Below the pieces are notes generated by a model. It was given only the letters and a program-made list of their open reading frames with translations. It was not told where the DNA came from and ran no database searches. Below, piece after piece: positions 31,370 to 39,964 of a stretch of DNA of 46,645 nucleotides. The stretch covers positions 1-46,645 of the forward strand of contig UQDE01000014.1 of the NCBI GenBank assembly GCA_900539735.1. Direction: 5' to 3'. Position 1 is the first letter of the stretch. Each line of letters starts with the position of its first letter. Position numbers and translations under genes: made by a program. The stretch is from an uncultured Collinsella sp. (lineage in GTDB: Bacteria > Actinomycetota > Coriobacteriia > Coriobacteriales > Coriobacteriaceae).

Positions 31370-33946
31370 ATGTGCGATTGCACAGATCATAAGGACGAGA
31401 TCCCTGCCTACGACGCGCAGGCCATTGAGTCCCGGTGGATGAAGGTCTGGGAGGACTCCAACCTCTTTGCCGTCGACACCGACGCCAGCAAGCCCAAAAA
31501 GTACGTGCTCGAGATGTTCCCGTATCCGTCGGGCGACCTGCACATGGGCCACGCGCGCAACTATACTATCGGCGATGCCATGGCCCGTCAGGCCCGCATG
31601 CGCGGCTACGACGTGCTGCATCCCATCGGCTTCGATGCCTTTGGCCTGCCCGCCGAGAACGCCGCCATCAAGCACAACACGCAGGCTGCCGCCTGGACGT
31701 ATAAGAACATGGACCAGGCGCTCGCCACGATGAAGCGCATGGGCTTTTCCTACGATCTGGATCGCATGGTCAAGACCTGCAGCCCCGACTACTACCGTTG
31801 GGGTCAGTGGATCTTTGAGAAGCTGTGGGAAAAGGGCCTGGTCTACCGTAAGAAGAACCCGGTCAACTGGTGCCCCACTTGCAAGACCGTTTTGGCCAAC
31901 GAGCAGGTCACCGAGGGCAAGTGCTGGCGCTGCGGCACCGAACCCGAGAAGCGCGACCTGGAGCAGTGGTACTTCAAGATTACCGAGTACTCCCAGGAGC
32001 TGCTCGACGACCTGGAGAAGCTCCCCGGCTGGCCCGAGCGCGTCAAGCAGATGCAGGCCAACTGGATCGGCCGCTCCGAGGGCGCCGAGGTCGACTTTAC
32101 CCTGTGCGACCAGGATGGCGATCCCATCGAGGGCGATGAGGGCAAGATCACCGTCTTCACCACGCGTGCCGATACGCTCTTCGGTGTTTCCTTCTTTGTC
32201 CTGGCTCCCGAGTACGCCGGCCTGCATGAGCTCGTCGAGGGCACGGAGTACGAGGAGGCCGTCACCAAGATCGTCGAGGACTCCAAGCATATCTCTGCCG
32301 TCGAGCGTGCCCAGGGCACCCTCGAGAAGCACGGTGCCTTTACCGGCCGCTATGTGGTAAACCCCGTCAACGGCGAGAAGGTCCCCGTGTGGGTTGCCGA
32401 CTACGTCGTGGCCGACTACGGCACCGGCGCCGTCATGGCCGTTCCCTGTGGCGACCAGCGCGACTTTGAGTTTGCCCGCAAGTACGACCTGCCGATCGTG
32501 CCGATTATCCTGGACGATGACGATCGCGCTGCCGTCGAGGCCAGCGGCGAGACCATCGATACCTTCCATGCCGAGACCGTCGACTGGGATTGTGCCCACG
32601 CTGCCGAGGGCACGCTGGTCCAGTCCGGCAAGTACACCGGCATGCGCGGCGGTAAGCACTCCGAGGGCGAGGCTGCGATCGTGGCCGACCTCGAGGCCAT
32701 GGGCTGCGGTCGTCGCAAGGTCGAGTTCCGTCTGCGCGACTGGCTCATCAGCCGCCAGCGCTATTGGGGCAACCCCATCCCGGCCATCCACTGCGAGCAC
32801 TGCGGCATCGTGCCCGTGCCCGAGGATCAGCTGCCGGTGACGCTACCCGAGAACCTGGACCTGGGTGCAGGCGAGACCCTCGCCGAGTGCAAGGAGTTCT
32901 ACGAGACCACCTGCCCGGTCTGCGGCCGCCCGGCCAAGCGCGAGACCGATACCATGGACACCTTCACCTGCTCCAGCTGGTATTACCTGCGCTATACCGA
33001 TCCGCACAACACCGAGCTGCCCTTCTCCCGCGAGGCCGCCGACCGTTGGATGCCCGTCGATAACTACATCGGCGGCATCGAGCACGCTATTCTGCACCTG
33101 CTCTACAGCCGCTTCTTTACCAAGGCGCTGCGCGACCTGGGCCTGCTGAGCGTGGACGAGCCCTTCACTAACCTGCTGTGCCAGGGCATGGTCAAGGACG
33201 AGAACGGCGACACCATGTCCAAGTCCAAGGGCAATGTCGTGCCCCCGAGCTCGGTTATCGAGCCCTACGGCGCGGACACCATGCGTCTGGCGATCTTGTT
33301 TATCGCCCCGCCCGAGAAGGACTTCGACTGGGATCCCAAGGCCGTTGAGGGCGCCAACCGCTTCATCAAGCGCGCCTGGCGTATCGTTTGGCAGCTCGTC
33401 CAGTCCGGCGACGCCAACGTGGCCTTTGACAAGTCCGCGCTCGACGAGGTTGCGATGAAGCTCTATCGCGAGCGTCACCGCACCATCGCCAAGTGCACCG
33501 AGGACTTCGATCGCGGCCAGTTCAACACCGCCATCTCGGCCGTCATGGAGCTCGTCAACGCGGCGAGCGCCTACCTCAATGCCACTGAGGGTACCGCCCG
33601 CGACAAGGCGCTGTGCTACGGCGTGGCTAAGGATATCGTGAGCGTCCTTGCCCCCATCTGCCCGTTTTGGGCCGACGAGCTGTGGCACGAGGCCCTCGGC
33701 TGCGAGGGCAACGCCTACACCGCCGCCTGGCCCGAGTTCGACCTGGCCGAGTCCGTTGAGGACACGGTGCAGATCGTGGTCCAGGTGCTCGGTAAGGTCC
33801 GCGGTCGTGTCGACGTTGCCCGCGATGCCTCCAATGAGGATATGCAGGCTGCCGCCGAGGCCGCCGTCGCCAAGTGGCTCGAGGGCAAGACGGTCGTCAA
33901 GGCCATCTGCGTGCCCGGCAAGCTGGTCAACCTGGTGGTCAAGTAA
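31370..33946 (+). CDS. leuS: Leucyl-tRNA synthetase
   Basis: Charges tRNA-Leu with leucine in the cytoplasm. 858 residues, normal for bacterial LeuRS. Class I HIGH motif is HMGH near residue 57; the KMSKS loop is TMSKSKGN near 615, with Thr in place of the first Lys. Two zinc-like Cys clusters (WCPTCK...CWRCG and HCEHCG...CPVCG) and the CP1 editing domain between them (YGTGAVMAVPCGDQRD) are intact. The C-terminal anticodon-binding and tail domains end KAICVPGKLVNLVVK. ATG 31370 has AAAGGAG 7 nt ahead. The mRNA leader contains a 119-nt palindrome; a terminator follows the gene. Confidence 0.97.
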   Translation: MCDCTDHKDEIPAYDAQAIESRWMKVWEDSNLFAVDTDASKPKKYVLEMFPYPSGDLHMGHARNYTIGDAMARQARMRGYDVLHPIGFDAFGLPAENAAIKHNTQAAAWTYKNMDQALATMKRMGFSYDLDRMVKTCSPDYYRWGQWIFEKLWEKGLVYRKKNPVNWCPTCKTVLANEQVTEGKCWRCGTEPEKRDLEQWYFKITEYSQELLDDLEKLPGWPERVKQMQANWIGRSEGAEVDFTLCDQDGDPIEGDEGKITVFTTRADTLFGVSFFVLAPEYAGLHELVEGTEYEEAVTKIVEDSKHISAVERAQGTLEKHGAFTGRYVVNPVNGEKVPVWVADYVVADYGTGAVMAVPCGDQRDFEFARKYDLPIVPIILDDDDRAAVEASGETIDTFHAETVDWDCAHAAEGTLVQSGKYTGMRGGKHSEGEAAIVADLEAMGCGRRKVEFRLRDWLISRQRYWGNPIPAIHCEHCGIVPVPEDQLPVTLPENLDLGAGETLAECKEFYETTCPVCGRPAKRETDTMDTFTCSSWYYLRYTDPHNTELPFSREAADRWMPVDNYIGGIEHAILHLLYSRFFTKALRDLGLLSVDEPFTNLLCQGMVKDENGDTMSKSKGNVVPPSSVIEPYGADTMRLAILFIAPPEKDFDWDPKAVEGANRFIKRAWRIVWQLVQSGDANVAFDKSALDEVAMKLYRERHRTIAKCTEDFDRGQFNTAISAVMELVNAASAYLNATEGTARDKALCYGVAKDIVSVLAPICPFWADELWHEALGCEGNAYTAAWPEFDLAESVEDTVQIVVQVLGKVRGRVDVARDASNEDMQAAAEAAVAKWLEGKTVVKAICVPGKLVNLVVK

Positions 33947-33975
33947 GCATTGCGCGCTTAACTGACGCATAAAAG

Positions 33976-34016
33976 ACGAGGGGCGATCCGGTTGGGTCGT
34001 CCCTCGTTTTGTGTTG
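33976..34016 (+). terminator. Intrinsic terminator after leuS
   Basis: A 14-bp stem (33976-33989 with 33994-34007, two G-U pairs), loop GGTT, then TTTGTGTTGT. It lies between leuS and the convergent lipoprotein gene and could serve both. Confidence 0.8.
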
Positions 34017-34050
34017 TATGCCCTGCTTAGTCATTGCGTCGCAACGTTTT

Positions 34051-34623
34051 CTATGGGATGTGTACCAGGTCCCTAAAGTAAACGTTGCCCGTTGCCTCTT
34101 CGAACATCCAAATGTTGAGGTAGATATCGTTGAGGTCGTTGTTCACATCAAAGTCCGGATCGTCGAAGGTGCCCACAAAGGTGAGCATGGCGCGCGTTTC
34201 TTCTCCAGCGGCGACCGGTTGGCGCATGCGTACGTCGCGGACCTTACCGTTGACGTAGGCATAGGAGTCCACATCGCCAAACATCATGTCGACACCGGTG
34301 TTGTTGGCCACCGTAAAGACGAGCGCGGCGTCGCCGTAGCCGTCGGTGTCCTTGCCCACGCAGGTGACGTGGACGTTTTCGTCTGCCTCAAGGTCGATGG
34401 GGAACTGTTCTTGGGAATCGGGACCCAGGCCCTGGGGATCGACGATGTCTTCGTTTATTTTGTCGAAGCTCTCCGATGGTGTCGTTTTCTCGGCGGCTTC
34501 GGTGCTGCCGGGGTCGGGCTCGCATGGCCCGGTTTTGCCATTCGCGTTGCCGCAGCCCAAGAGGGCCAACGAGCACGTTGCGATGACAAATGCAGTCATG
34601 CAGGGGGTGCCTAGACGTTTCAT
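34051..34623 (-). CDS. Small lipoprotein, DUF4352/DUF5067-like
   Basis: A 190-residue exported lipoprotein: positively charged start, apolar segment, lipobox LALLGC with Cys24, then a low-complexity linker (PCEPDPGSTEAAEKTTPSES) and a beta-rich C-terminal domain with the pattern ALVFTVANNTGVDMMFGDV...AGEETRAMLTFVG, like the immunoglobulin-like telokin domain of DUF4352-type surface proteins. AAGGAGG lies 5 nt before the ATG, a very strong ribosome site. Function unknown; likely held on the outer face of the membrane. Divergent from the rimP operon and convergent with leuS. Confidence 0.78.
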   Translation of the reverse strand: MKRLGTPCMTAFVIATCSLALLGCGNANGKTGPCEPDPGSTEAAEKTTPSESFDKINEDIVDPQGLGPDSQEQFPIDLEADENVHVTCVGKDTDGYGDAALVFTVANNTGVDMMFGDVDSYAYVNGKVRDVRMRQPVAAGEETRAMLTFVGTFDDPDFDVNNDLNDIYLNIWMFEEATGNVYFRDLVHIP

Positions 34624-34885
34624 GGGTGCCTCCTTGCCGTAGAGGATTTGGAAAGGTTCGTCGTTGCGCGACTTGCTGGCTGGCTTGTTGCAGAATGTCC
34701 CTTAGCGTAAGTCTGATCGATAGGGGCTCGGGGAGGAATGCCCTTGGGGTCCGAACGGGCCTGTGGATTGGGACGCATGGCCCGTTTTGGGGCTGTTGAG
34801 GGTGCGCCGCATGGGGCTCCTTGGCCAATTGTCCTATTCTTATGGAGAAGCTGTGCGCACGCTGACCTGCAGGTTCGTACTGTGC

Positions 34886-34914
34886 TTGCACGTTTCCGCA
34901 GCTATTGGTATAGT
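34886..34914 (+). promoter_or_regulatory. Sigma-70-type promoter of the rimP-nusA-infB operon
   Basis: TTGCAC (34886-34891) and TATAGT (34909-34914) with the ideal 17-nt spacer. Transcription would begin near 34921, about 70 nt before rimP, and read through the hairpin at 34941. Confidence 0.75.
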
Positions 34915-34940
34915 TTGCTTGCAAATGAAGTTGTAATTGA

Positions 34941-34972
34941 AAGAAGTGGGGTTTCGGCCCCGCTTCTTTTTT
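34941..34972 (+). terminator. Promoter-proximal terminator-like hairpin (attenuator) before rimP
   Basis: AAGAAGTGGGG (34941-34951) pairs with CCCCGCTTCTT (34958-34968), one G-U pair, loop TTTCGG, followed by a run of six T residues in total. It lies between the likely start of transcription and rimP, so it must be read through for operon expression; NusA, encoded downstream, stimulates pausing and termination and could provide feedback. Confidence 0.75.
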
Positions 34973-34992
34973 GTATGGATGGAGGTGCCGCA

Positions 34993-35487
34993 ATGGTCAA
35001 GACCAAGACCGAGCAGGCGATCATCGACGCGCTCGAGGCCGTCGCTCCCCAGCACGATGTCGACATCGTCGACGTCGAGCTCGTGGGTGCCACCAAGGCC
35101 CCCTGCGTGCGCGTGCGTATCGAGGGTGCCGAGGGTCAGAGCCTGTCGCTCAACGACGTCACGGCCAACACCAAATGGGTCGGCGATGTGATTGAGGAGC
35201 TCGACCCCATCTCTTCGAGTTATACGCTCGAGGTGTCGAGCCCGGGCATGGCGCGCCCGCTACGCCGCCCGTGCGACTTTGCCCGCTTTGTGGGCGAGAA
35301 CTGCGAGCTCACCTCCACCGCCACCGAGGGTCGTCGCAAGTACGCCGGCAAGATTGCCGCCGCCACCGAGACGAACGTGACCCTCGAGCTCGAGGACGGC
35401 GAGTCCGTTACCCTCGATTTCTCTGATGTTAAAAAGTGCAAGTTGAAGCCCACCTACGACTTCAAGCCCGTGAAGGAAGGAAAGTAA
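34993..35487 (+). CDS. rimP: Ribosome maturation factor RimP
   Basis: A 164-residue protein that helps mature the 30S subunit. The N-terminal domain shows VDIVDVELVGATKAPCVRVR and the linker SYTLEVSSPGMARPLRRP, the RimP signature; the C-terminal SH3-like domain ends DFSDVKKCKLKPTYDF. ATG 34993 has GGAGG 7 nt ahead; longer upstream reading (to 34738) runs through the promoter and hairpin and is not coding. nusA starts 1 nt after its stop. Confidence 0.93.
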   Translation: MVKTKTEQAIIDALEAVAPQHDVDIVDVELVGATKAPCVRVRIEGAEGQSLSLNDVTANTKWVGDVIEELDPISSSYTLEVSSPGMARPLRRPCDFARFVGENCELTSTATEGRRKYAGKIAAATETNVTLELEDGESVTLDFSDVKKCKLKPTYDFKPVKEGK

Positions 35488-35488
35488 G

Positions 35489-36736
35489 ATGGCAGCATCC
35501 GACATGATGTCCGCCCTGATGGAGCTTTGCCAGGAGAAGCACATCGACCAGCTCTACCTGATCGACCGCCTGGAGCAGTCGCTCGCCAAGAGCTATGCCG
35601 AGATCCTGCATCTTGAGTGGGGCGCCAAGGTGACCATCGACCGCACCACCGGCAAGATCTACGTCTACCGCCTGGAGCCGATCGACGATTCCATGGACGA
35701 GGAGGGCAACTTCACCGAGTTCGAGGAGATCGACGTCACCCCCAAGAACACGAGCCGCATCGCTGCCCAGCACGCCAAGGCCGAGATCAACGCCATCGTG
35801 CGCAACTCCGCCCGCGAGCAGATCTACGAGGAGTTCTCCGGCCGCATCGGTGACCTCATCAGCGGTACCGTGCTGCAGTCCACTCCCGACTTTACGATCG
35901 TTAAGATCCGCGAGGGCGTCGAGGCCGAGCTTCCGCACTTCGACCAGCGCCGTTACGAGAACGAGCGCAACGAGCGTCCGATGGGCGAGCGCTACCTGCA
36001 CAACCAGCACATCAAGGCCGTGATCATCGACGTTCGCGACCCCAACTCCAACCTGCAGCCGGTTCGTGGCGAGCACAGCCGTCCGCCGATTGTCATCTCC
36101 CGTACCCACCCCGAGCTCATGCGTCGTCTGTTTGAGCAGGAGGTGCCCGAGATCTATGAGGGCACCGTCCAGATCAAGTCGATCGCCCGCGAGCCCGGCC
36201 AGCGCTCCAAGGTCGCCGTCCACTCGCTCGACGACCGTCTGGATCCCGTGGGCGCCTGCGTCGGCCCCAAGGGCAGCCGTGTTCGCGCTGTCGTGGGCGA
36301 GCTCCGTGGCGAGCGCGTCGACGTCATCCTGTGGGATGCCGATCCTGCCGTCTACGTCGCCAACGCCCTTTCGCCTGCCAAGGTCACCCGCGTCCTCATC
36401 GACGAGGAGAAGGCCTACGCCGGCGTCATCGTGCCCGACGACCAGCTGTCCCTCGCCATCGGCAAGGAGGGCCAGAACGCCCGCCTCGCCGCGCGCCTGA
36501 CCGGCTGGCACATCGATATCAAGTCTGAGACGCTTGCCGCCGACATCCTCAAGAACGTTCCCGTTCACGAGGAGCCCGCCGCCGACCTGATCGGTGACGA
36601 GGAGGACGAGGACGTCCGCCGCTGCGAGTACGTGTCCGAGGACGGCATTCAGTGCCGTAACCAGGCTCGTCCTGGCTCCCGTTTCTGCGGTGTCCACGAC
36701 ACCGACGCCTTCGATGATGCGGAGGACCTGATCTAG
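35489..36736 (+). CDS. nusA: Transcription factor NusA with Cys/His C-terminal tail
   Basis: Binds RNA polymerase and nascent RNA, promoting pausing, termination and antitermination. 415 residues: N-terminal polymerase-binding domain (about 1-125), S1 domain (GDLISGTVLQ...), KH1 (VGPKGSRVRAVVGELRGERV) and KH2 (QLSLAIGKEGQNARLAARLT). After residue 355 it carries an acidic linker and a tail with Cys379, Cys389, Cys400 and His403 (C-x9-C-x10-C-x2-H), which resembles a small zinc-binding motif and is not part of standard NusA. The ylxR gene that often follows nusA is absent. AAGGAAAG precedes the ATG. Confidence 0.95.
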   Translation: MAASDMMSALMELCQEKHIDQLYLIDRLEQSLAKSYAEILHLEWGAKVTIDRTTGKIYVYRLEPIDDSMDEEGNFTEFEEIDVTPKNTSRIAAQHAKAEINAIVRNSAREQIYEEFSGRIGDLISGTVLQSTPDFTIVKIREGVEAELPHFDQRRYENERNERPMGERYLHNQHIKAVIIDVRDPNSNLQPVRGEHSRPPIVISRTHPELMRRLFEQEVPEIYEGTVQIKSIAREPGQRSKVAVHSLDDRLDPVGACVGPKGSRVRAVVGELRGERVDVILWDADPAVYVANALSPAKVTRVLIDEEKAYAGVIVPDDQLSLAIGKEGQNARLAARLTGWHIDIKSETLAADILKNVPVHEEPAADLIGDEEDEDVRRCEYVSEDGIQCRNQARPGSRFCGVHDTDAFDDAEDLI

Positions 36737-36827
36737 CGCGCAGTCGCGCTGGGTGGGTCCCGGCGCGTCTCCCACGCTCGTTCAGTCTCTAGGCACCCAA
36801 GGTGCCAGAAAGGGTAGGTGAAGTCAT

Positions 36828-39542
36828 ATGGCAAAAGTCCGTGTGTCCACCCTGGCCAAAGAGTTCGGCATGACCTCCAAGGAACTGATGGGTCATCTCG
36901 CCGATATGAAGATTCCCGCTAAGTCCGCTTCCTCCACCTTGGAGGACGCTTATGTCGCCATGGTCCGCAAGCAGCTCGCCTCGGTGATCGAGGCCCGCGC
37001 CCAGGAAGTCGAGGCCGCCAAGCAGGCCGAGGAGCAGGCAGCTGCCGCCGAGGAGGCCGCACGCGCCGCCGAGGCCGAGCGCGAGCGCATCGCCGCCGAG
37101 AAGGCCCGCGAGGAGGAGCGCCGCCAGTTTGCCGCAGCCCAGGCTGCCGAGGAGGCTGCCCGCGCCGAGGCCGAGGCCAAGAAGAAGGCCGAGCAGGAGC
37201 GCCTTGCCCGCGAGAAGGAGGAGGCTGCCCGCGAGGCCCAGCGCCGCGCCGTTCCCGCTTCCGACTCCGGTTCGCGCTTCCGTTCGCTGCTCGACCAGAT
37301 CGCCGCACAGGAGACCGTACTCAAGGAGAAGAAGGACGCCGAGGACAAGGCCAAGGCCGAGCGCGCCGCAGAGCGCGGTAACCGTCGTGGCGGCAACAAC
37401 GACCGCCGCGGTGGCCGTCGTAACGATCGCAACGCCTCCGACAACAACTCCGAGCGTAACGCCTCCGAGAGCCGTCCGCACAGCCATCGCACCAACGCCA
37501 GCAACAACGTCGCTGCCGGCATGGACTTCCCCAACCCCGATAAGCAGGGCAAGGGCAAGAAGCGCAAGGGCGGTCACAACAACGAAGAGGACCACTACAG
37601 CCGCATGGCTCGTGAGGCCGAGGAGTACAGTCGCGAGAAGGTGCTCGAGGAGGCTCGCGCCGCCGTCGAGGAGGCCTCTCGCGAGTCGACCGGTCGCCGC
37701 AAGAAGCGCAAGGAGAAGCGCGAGCGCGAGGCTGCTAAGGCTCAGGAGGAGCGCAAGATTGAGGAGGCGCTGGCCCAGGGCGTGAACCCCGAGGAGCTCG
37801 ACGCCATCAAGGTCTCCCAGGGCGTTACCGTCCAGGAGCTCGCCGAGGCGCTCGACGTTCCGGCCAACGACATCATCAAGCGCCTGTTCCTGCTGGGCAC
37901 GCCGCTCACGATGACGCAGTCCATGTCCGACGACCTCGTCGAGCTCGTTGCCGACGACCTGGGCCGTCAGATCAAAATCATCACCCCCGAGGAGGAGAAC
38001 ACCTTCTCGTTCTACGACGATCCCGCCGACCTTAAGCCCCGCGCCCCGGTCGTCACCGTCATGGGTCACGTCGACCACGGCAAGACGAGCTTGCTCGACG
38101 CCATCCGTCACACCGGTGTCGCTGCCGGCGAGGCGGGCGGCATTACCCAGGCCATCGGCGCTTCGCAGGTCATGATCAACGACCGCAAGATCACCTTTAT
38201 CGATACCCCGGGTCACGCCACCTTTACGGCTATGCGTGCCCGTGGTGCCAAGGTGACCGACATCGTCATTCTGATCGTGGCTGCCGACGACGGCGTCATG
38301 CCCCAGACCGTCGAGTCGATCAACCACGCCAAGGCCGCCGGCGTACCCATCGTCGTCGCCGTCAACAAGATCGATAAGCCGGGAGCCAACCCCGACCGTG
38401 TGCGTCAGGAGCTCACCGAGTACGGCGTCATCCCCGAGGAGTGGGGCGGACAGAACATGTTCGTCAACATCTCGGCCAAGCAGAAGATCGGTATCGACGA
38501 CCTTCTGGAGACCGTGCTGCTCCAGGCAGACGTGCTCGAGCTCAAGGCCAACCCGGACACCTTTGCCTCCGGCAACGTCCTCGAGGCCAAGCTCGACAAG
38601 GGCCGTGGCTCGGTTGCTACCGTGCTCGTGACCCGCGGTACCTTGCACGTGGGCGATACGCTGGTCGCCGGCCTTACCTATGGCCGCGTCCGTGCCATGC
38701 TCGACCCCAAGGGTCGTGCCGTCACCGAGGCCGGTCCCTCCGACGCCGTCGAGATCCTGGGCCTGCAGTCCGTGCCCAACGCCGGTGACGAGTTCCGCGT
38801 GTTCGAGGACGAGCGCGAGGCTCGTGCCCTGGCCGACGAGCGTTCGCTGAAGGCCCGTATCGAGGAGCAGAGCCGCGTCAAGCACGTCACGCTCGAGAAC
38901 CTCTTCGAGACCATTGCCGACGCCGAGGTCAAGGAGCTCAACCTGATCATCAAGGCCGACGTCCAGGGTTCCATCGAGGCCCTTCAGGACTCGCTCGACA
39001 AGATGGATCAGTCCGAGGTTCGCATCAACACGATCCACTCCGCCGTTGGCGCCATCAACGAGACCGACGTCGTCCTGGCCGACGCCTCCAACGCCATCAT
39101 CATCGGCTTTGGCGTCCGTCCCGACGGTAAGGCCCGCTCCGCCGCCGAGCGCGAGGGTGTCGAGATCCGTTGCTACGACGTCATCTACAAGTGCCTCGAG
39201 GAGCTCGACGCCGCCCGTATCGGCATGCTCAAGCCCACCGAGGTCGAGGTCGCCACGGGTACCGCGACCGTCCTGGACACCTTCAAGGTGCCCAAAGTCG
39301 GTATCGCCGCCGGTGTCCGCGTCGAAGAGGGCGAGATCGCCGCGACCGATTCCGTGCGTCTGGTGCGCGACGGTATCGTGGTCTTCAACGGCAAGATCGC
39401 CTCGATGCGTCACTACAAGGACGAGGCCAAGAGCCTCAAGAGCGGTTCCGAGGGCGGCATTGGCCTGGAGAACTTCCAGGACATCAAGCCCGGCGACCAG
39501 ATCGAGGGTTACCGCATCGACCAGGTTGCCCGTACCGAGTAG
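36828..39542 (+). CDS. infB: Translation initiation factor IF-2
   Basis: A 904-residue GTPase that positions initiator tRNA on the 30S subunit and promotes subunit joining. IF2_N-like domain at 1-55 (VRVSTLAKEFGMTSKELMGH), then a long Ala/Glu/Arg-rich and Asn/Arg-rich linker (about 60-300), a second IF2_N at about 325-380, the G domain with GHVDHGKT near 412-419, DTPGHATF and NKID, and three C-terminal domains ending PGDQIEGYRIDQVARTE. ATG 36828 follows GGGTAGGTG. The alternating bias of the linker produces long shadow ORFs on both strands. Only 11 nt separate it from rbfA. Confidence 0.97.
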   Translation: MAKVRVSTLAKEFGMTSKELMGHLADMKIPAKSASSTLEDAYVAMVRKQLASVIEARAQEVEAAKQAEEQAAAAEEAARAAEAERERIAAEKAREEERRQFAAAQAAEEAARAEAEAKKKAEQERLAREKEEAAREAQRRAVPASDSGSRFRSLLDQIAAQETVLKEKKDAEDKAKAERAAERGNRRGGNNDRRGGRRNDRNASDNNSERNASESRPHSHRTNASNNVAAGMDFPNPDKQGKGKKRKGGHNNEEDHYSRMAREAEEYSREKVLEEARAAVEEASRESTGRRKKRKEKREREAAKAQEERKIEEALAQGVNPEELDAIKVSQGVTVQELAEALDVPANDIIKRLFLLGTPLTMTQSMSDDLVELVADDLGRQIKIITPEEENTFSFYDDPADLKPRAPVVTVMGHVDHGKTSLLDAIRHTGVAAGEAGGITQAIGASQVMINDRKITFIDTPGHATFTAMRARGAKVTDIVILIVAADDGVMPQTVESINHAKAAGVPIVVAVNKIDKPGANPDRVRQELTEYGVIPEEWGGQNMFVNISAKQKIGIDDLLETVLLQADVLELKANPDTFASGNVLEAKLDKGRGSVATVLVTRGTLHVGDTLVAGLTYGRVRAMLDPKGRAVTEAGPSDAVEILGLQSVPNAGDEFRVFEDEREARALADERSLKARIEEQSRVKHVTLENLFETIADAEVKELNLIIKADVQGSIEALQDSLDKMDQSEVRINTIHSAVGAINETDVVLADASNAIIIGFGVRPDGKARSAAEREGVEIRCYDVIYKCLEELDAARIGMLKPTEVEVATGTATVLDTFKVPKVGIAAGVRVEEGEIAATDSVRLVRDGIVVFNGKIASMRHYKDEAKSLKSGSEGGIGLENFQDIKPGDQIEGYRIDQVARTE

Positions 39543-39553
39543 GGGGTAGCGCT

Positions 39554-39964
39554 ATGAAGCAAACGCAGGCAACCCGCCGTCTGGGCGAGCAGCTTCGCGA
39601 GAAGCTCGGTTATATCCTGCTCTTTGAGGTTTCCGATCCGCGTCTCGACCTGGTTACTTTGACCGCGGTCGAGGTCGCGGTGGACCGTTCGTTCGCGCGT
39701 GTGTACGTGTCGTGCGATGCGAGTCGCTACGACGAGGTCATGGAGGCGCTCGCAAGCGCCAAGGGCCGTATTCGCAGCCTGTTGGCTCGCTCGCTCGATT
39801 GGCGTGTCACGCCCGAGCTCGATTTTCGCATCGATCGCTCGACCGATGAGGCCGAGCGCATCACGCGTGCGCTGGAAAACGTTCCCGCCACGCTTGCGAT
39901 CGAAAAGGACGAGGACGGCTATCCGATAGCGGATGCCGCCCAGGAGGCAGCTTTAGATGACTAA
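39554..39964 (+). CDS. rbfA: Ribosome-binding factor A
   Basis: A 136-residue KH-fold protein that binds immature 30S subunits and aids 16S rRNA 5'-end processing. LRGEQ-like start (RRLGEQLREKLGYIL), then VSDPRLDLVTLTAVEVAVD and FARVYVSC, and TPELDFRIDRSTDEAERI, the standard RbfA pattern. ATG 39554 is preceded by AGGGGG; upstream extension in the same frame overlaps infB and is a shadow. The last codons overlap the next gene by 8 nt. Confidence 0.93.
   Translation: MKQTQATRRLGEQLREKLGYILLFEVSDPRLDLVTLTAVEVAVDRSFARVYVSCDASRYDEVMEALASAKGRIRSLLARSLDWRVTPELDFRIDRSTDEAERITRALENVPATLAIEKDEDGYPIADAAQEAALDD

Noticed and set aside
34738..34992. N-terminal extension of RimP
   Set aside because: The interval contains a good promoter and a terminator-like hairpin, and the strong ribosome site and family start are at 34993.
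36789..39413. Very long minus-strand ORF (874 codons) opposite infB, and similar ORFs opposite guaB, scrB, leuS, nusA and dnaG
   Set aside because: They are shadows of GC-rich genes with strong third-position bias; the plus-strand products are clearly identified and the minus translations are low-complexity.
39170..39553. N-terminal extension of RbfA overlapping infB
   Set aside because: It is an out-of-frame reading of the infB end; RbfA homology begins at ATG 39554 with its own ribosome site.
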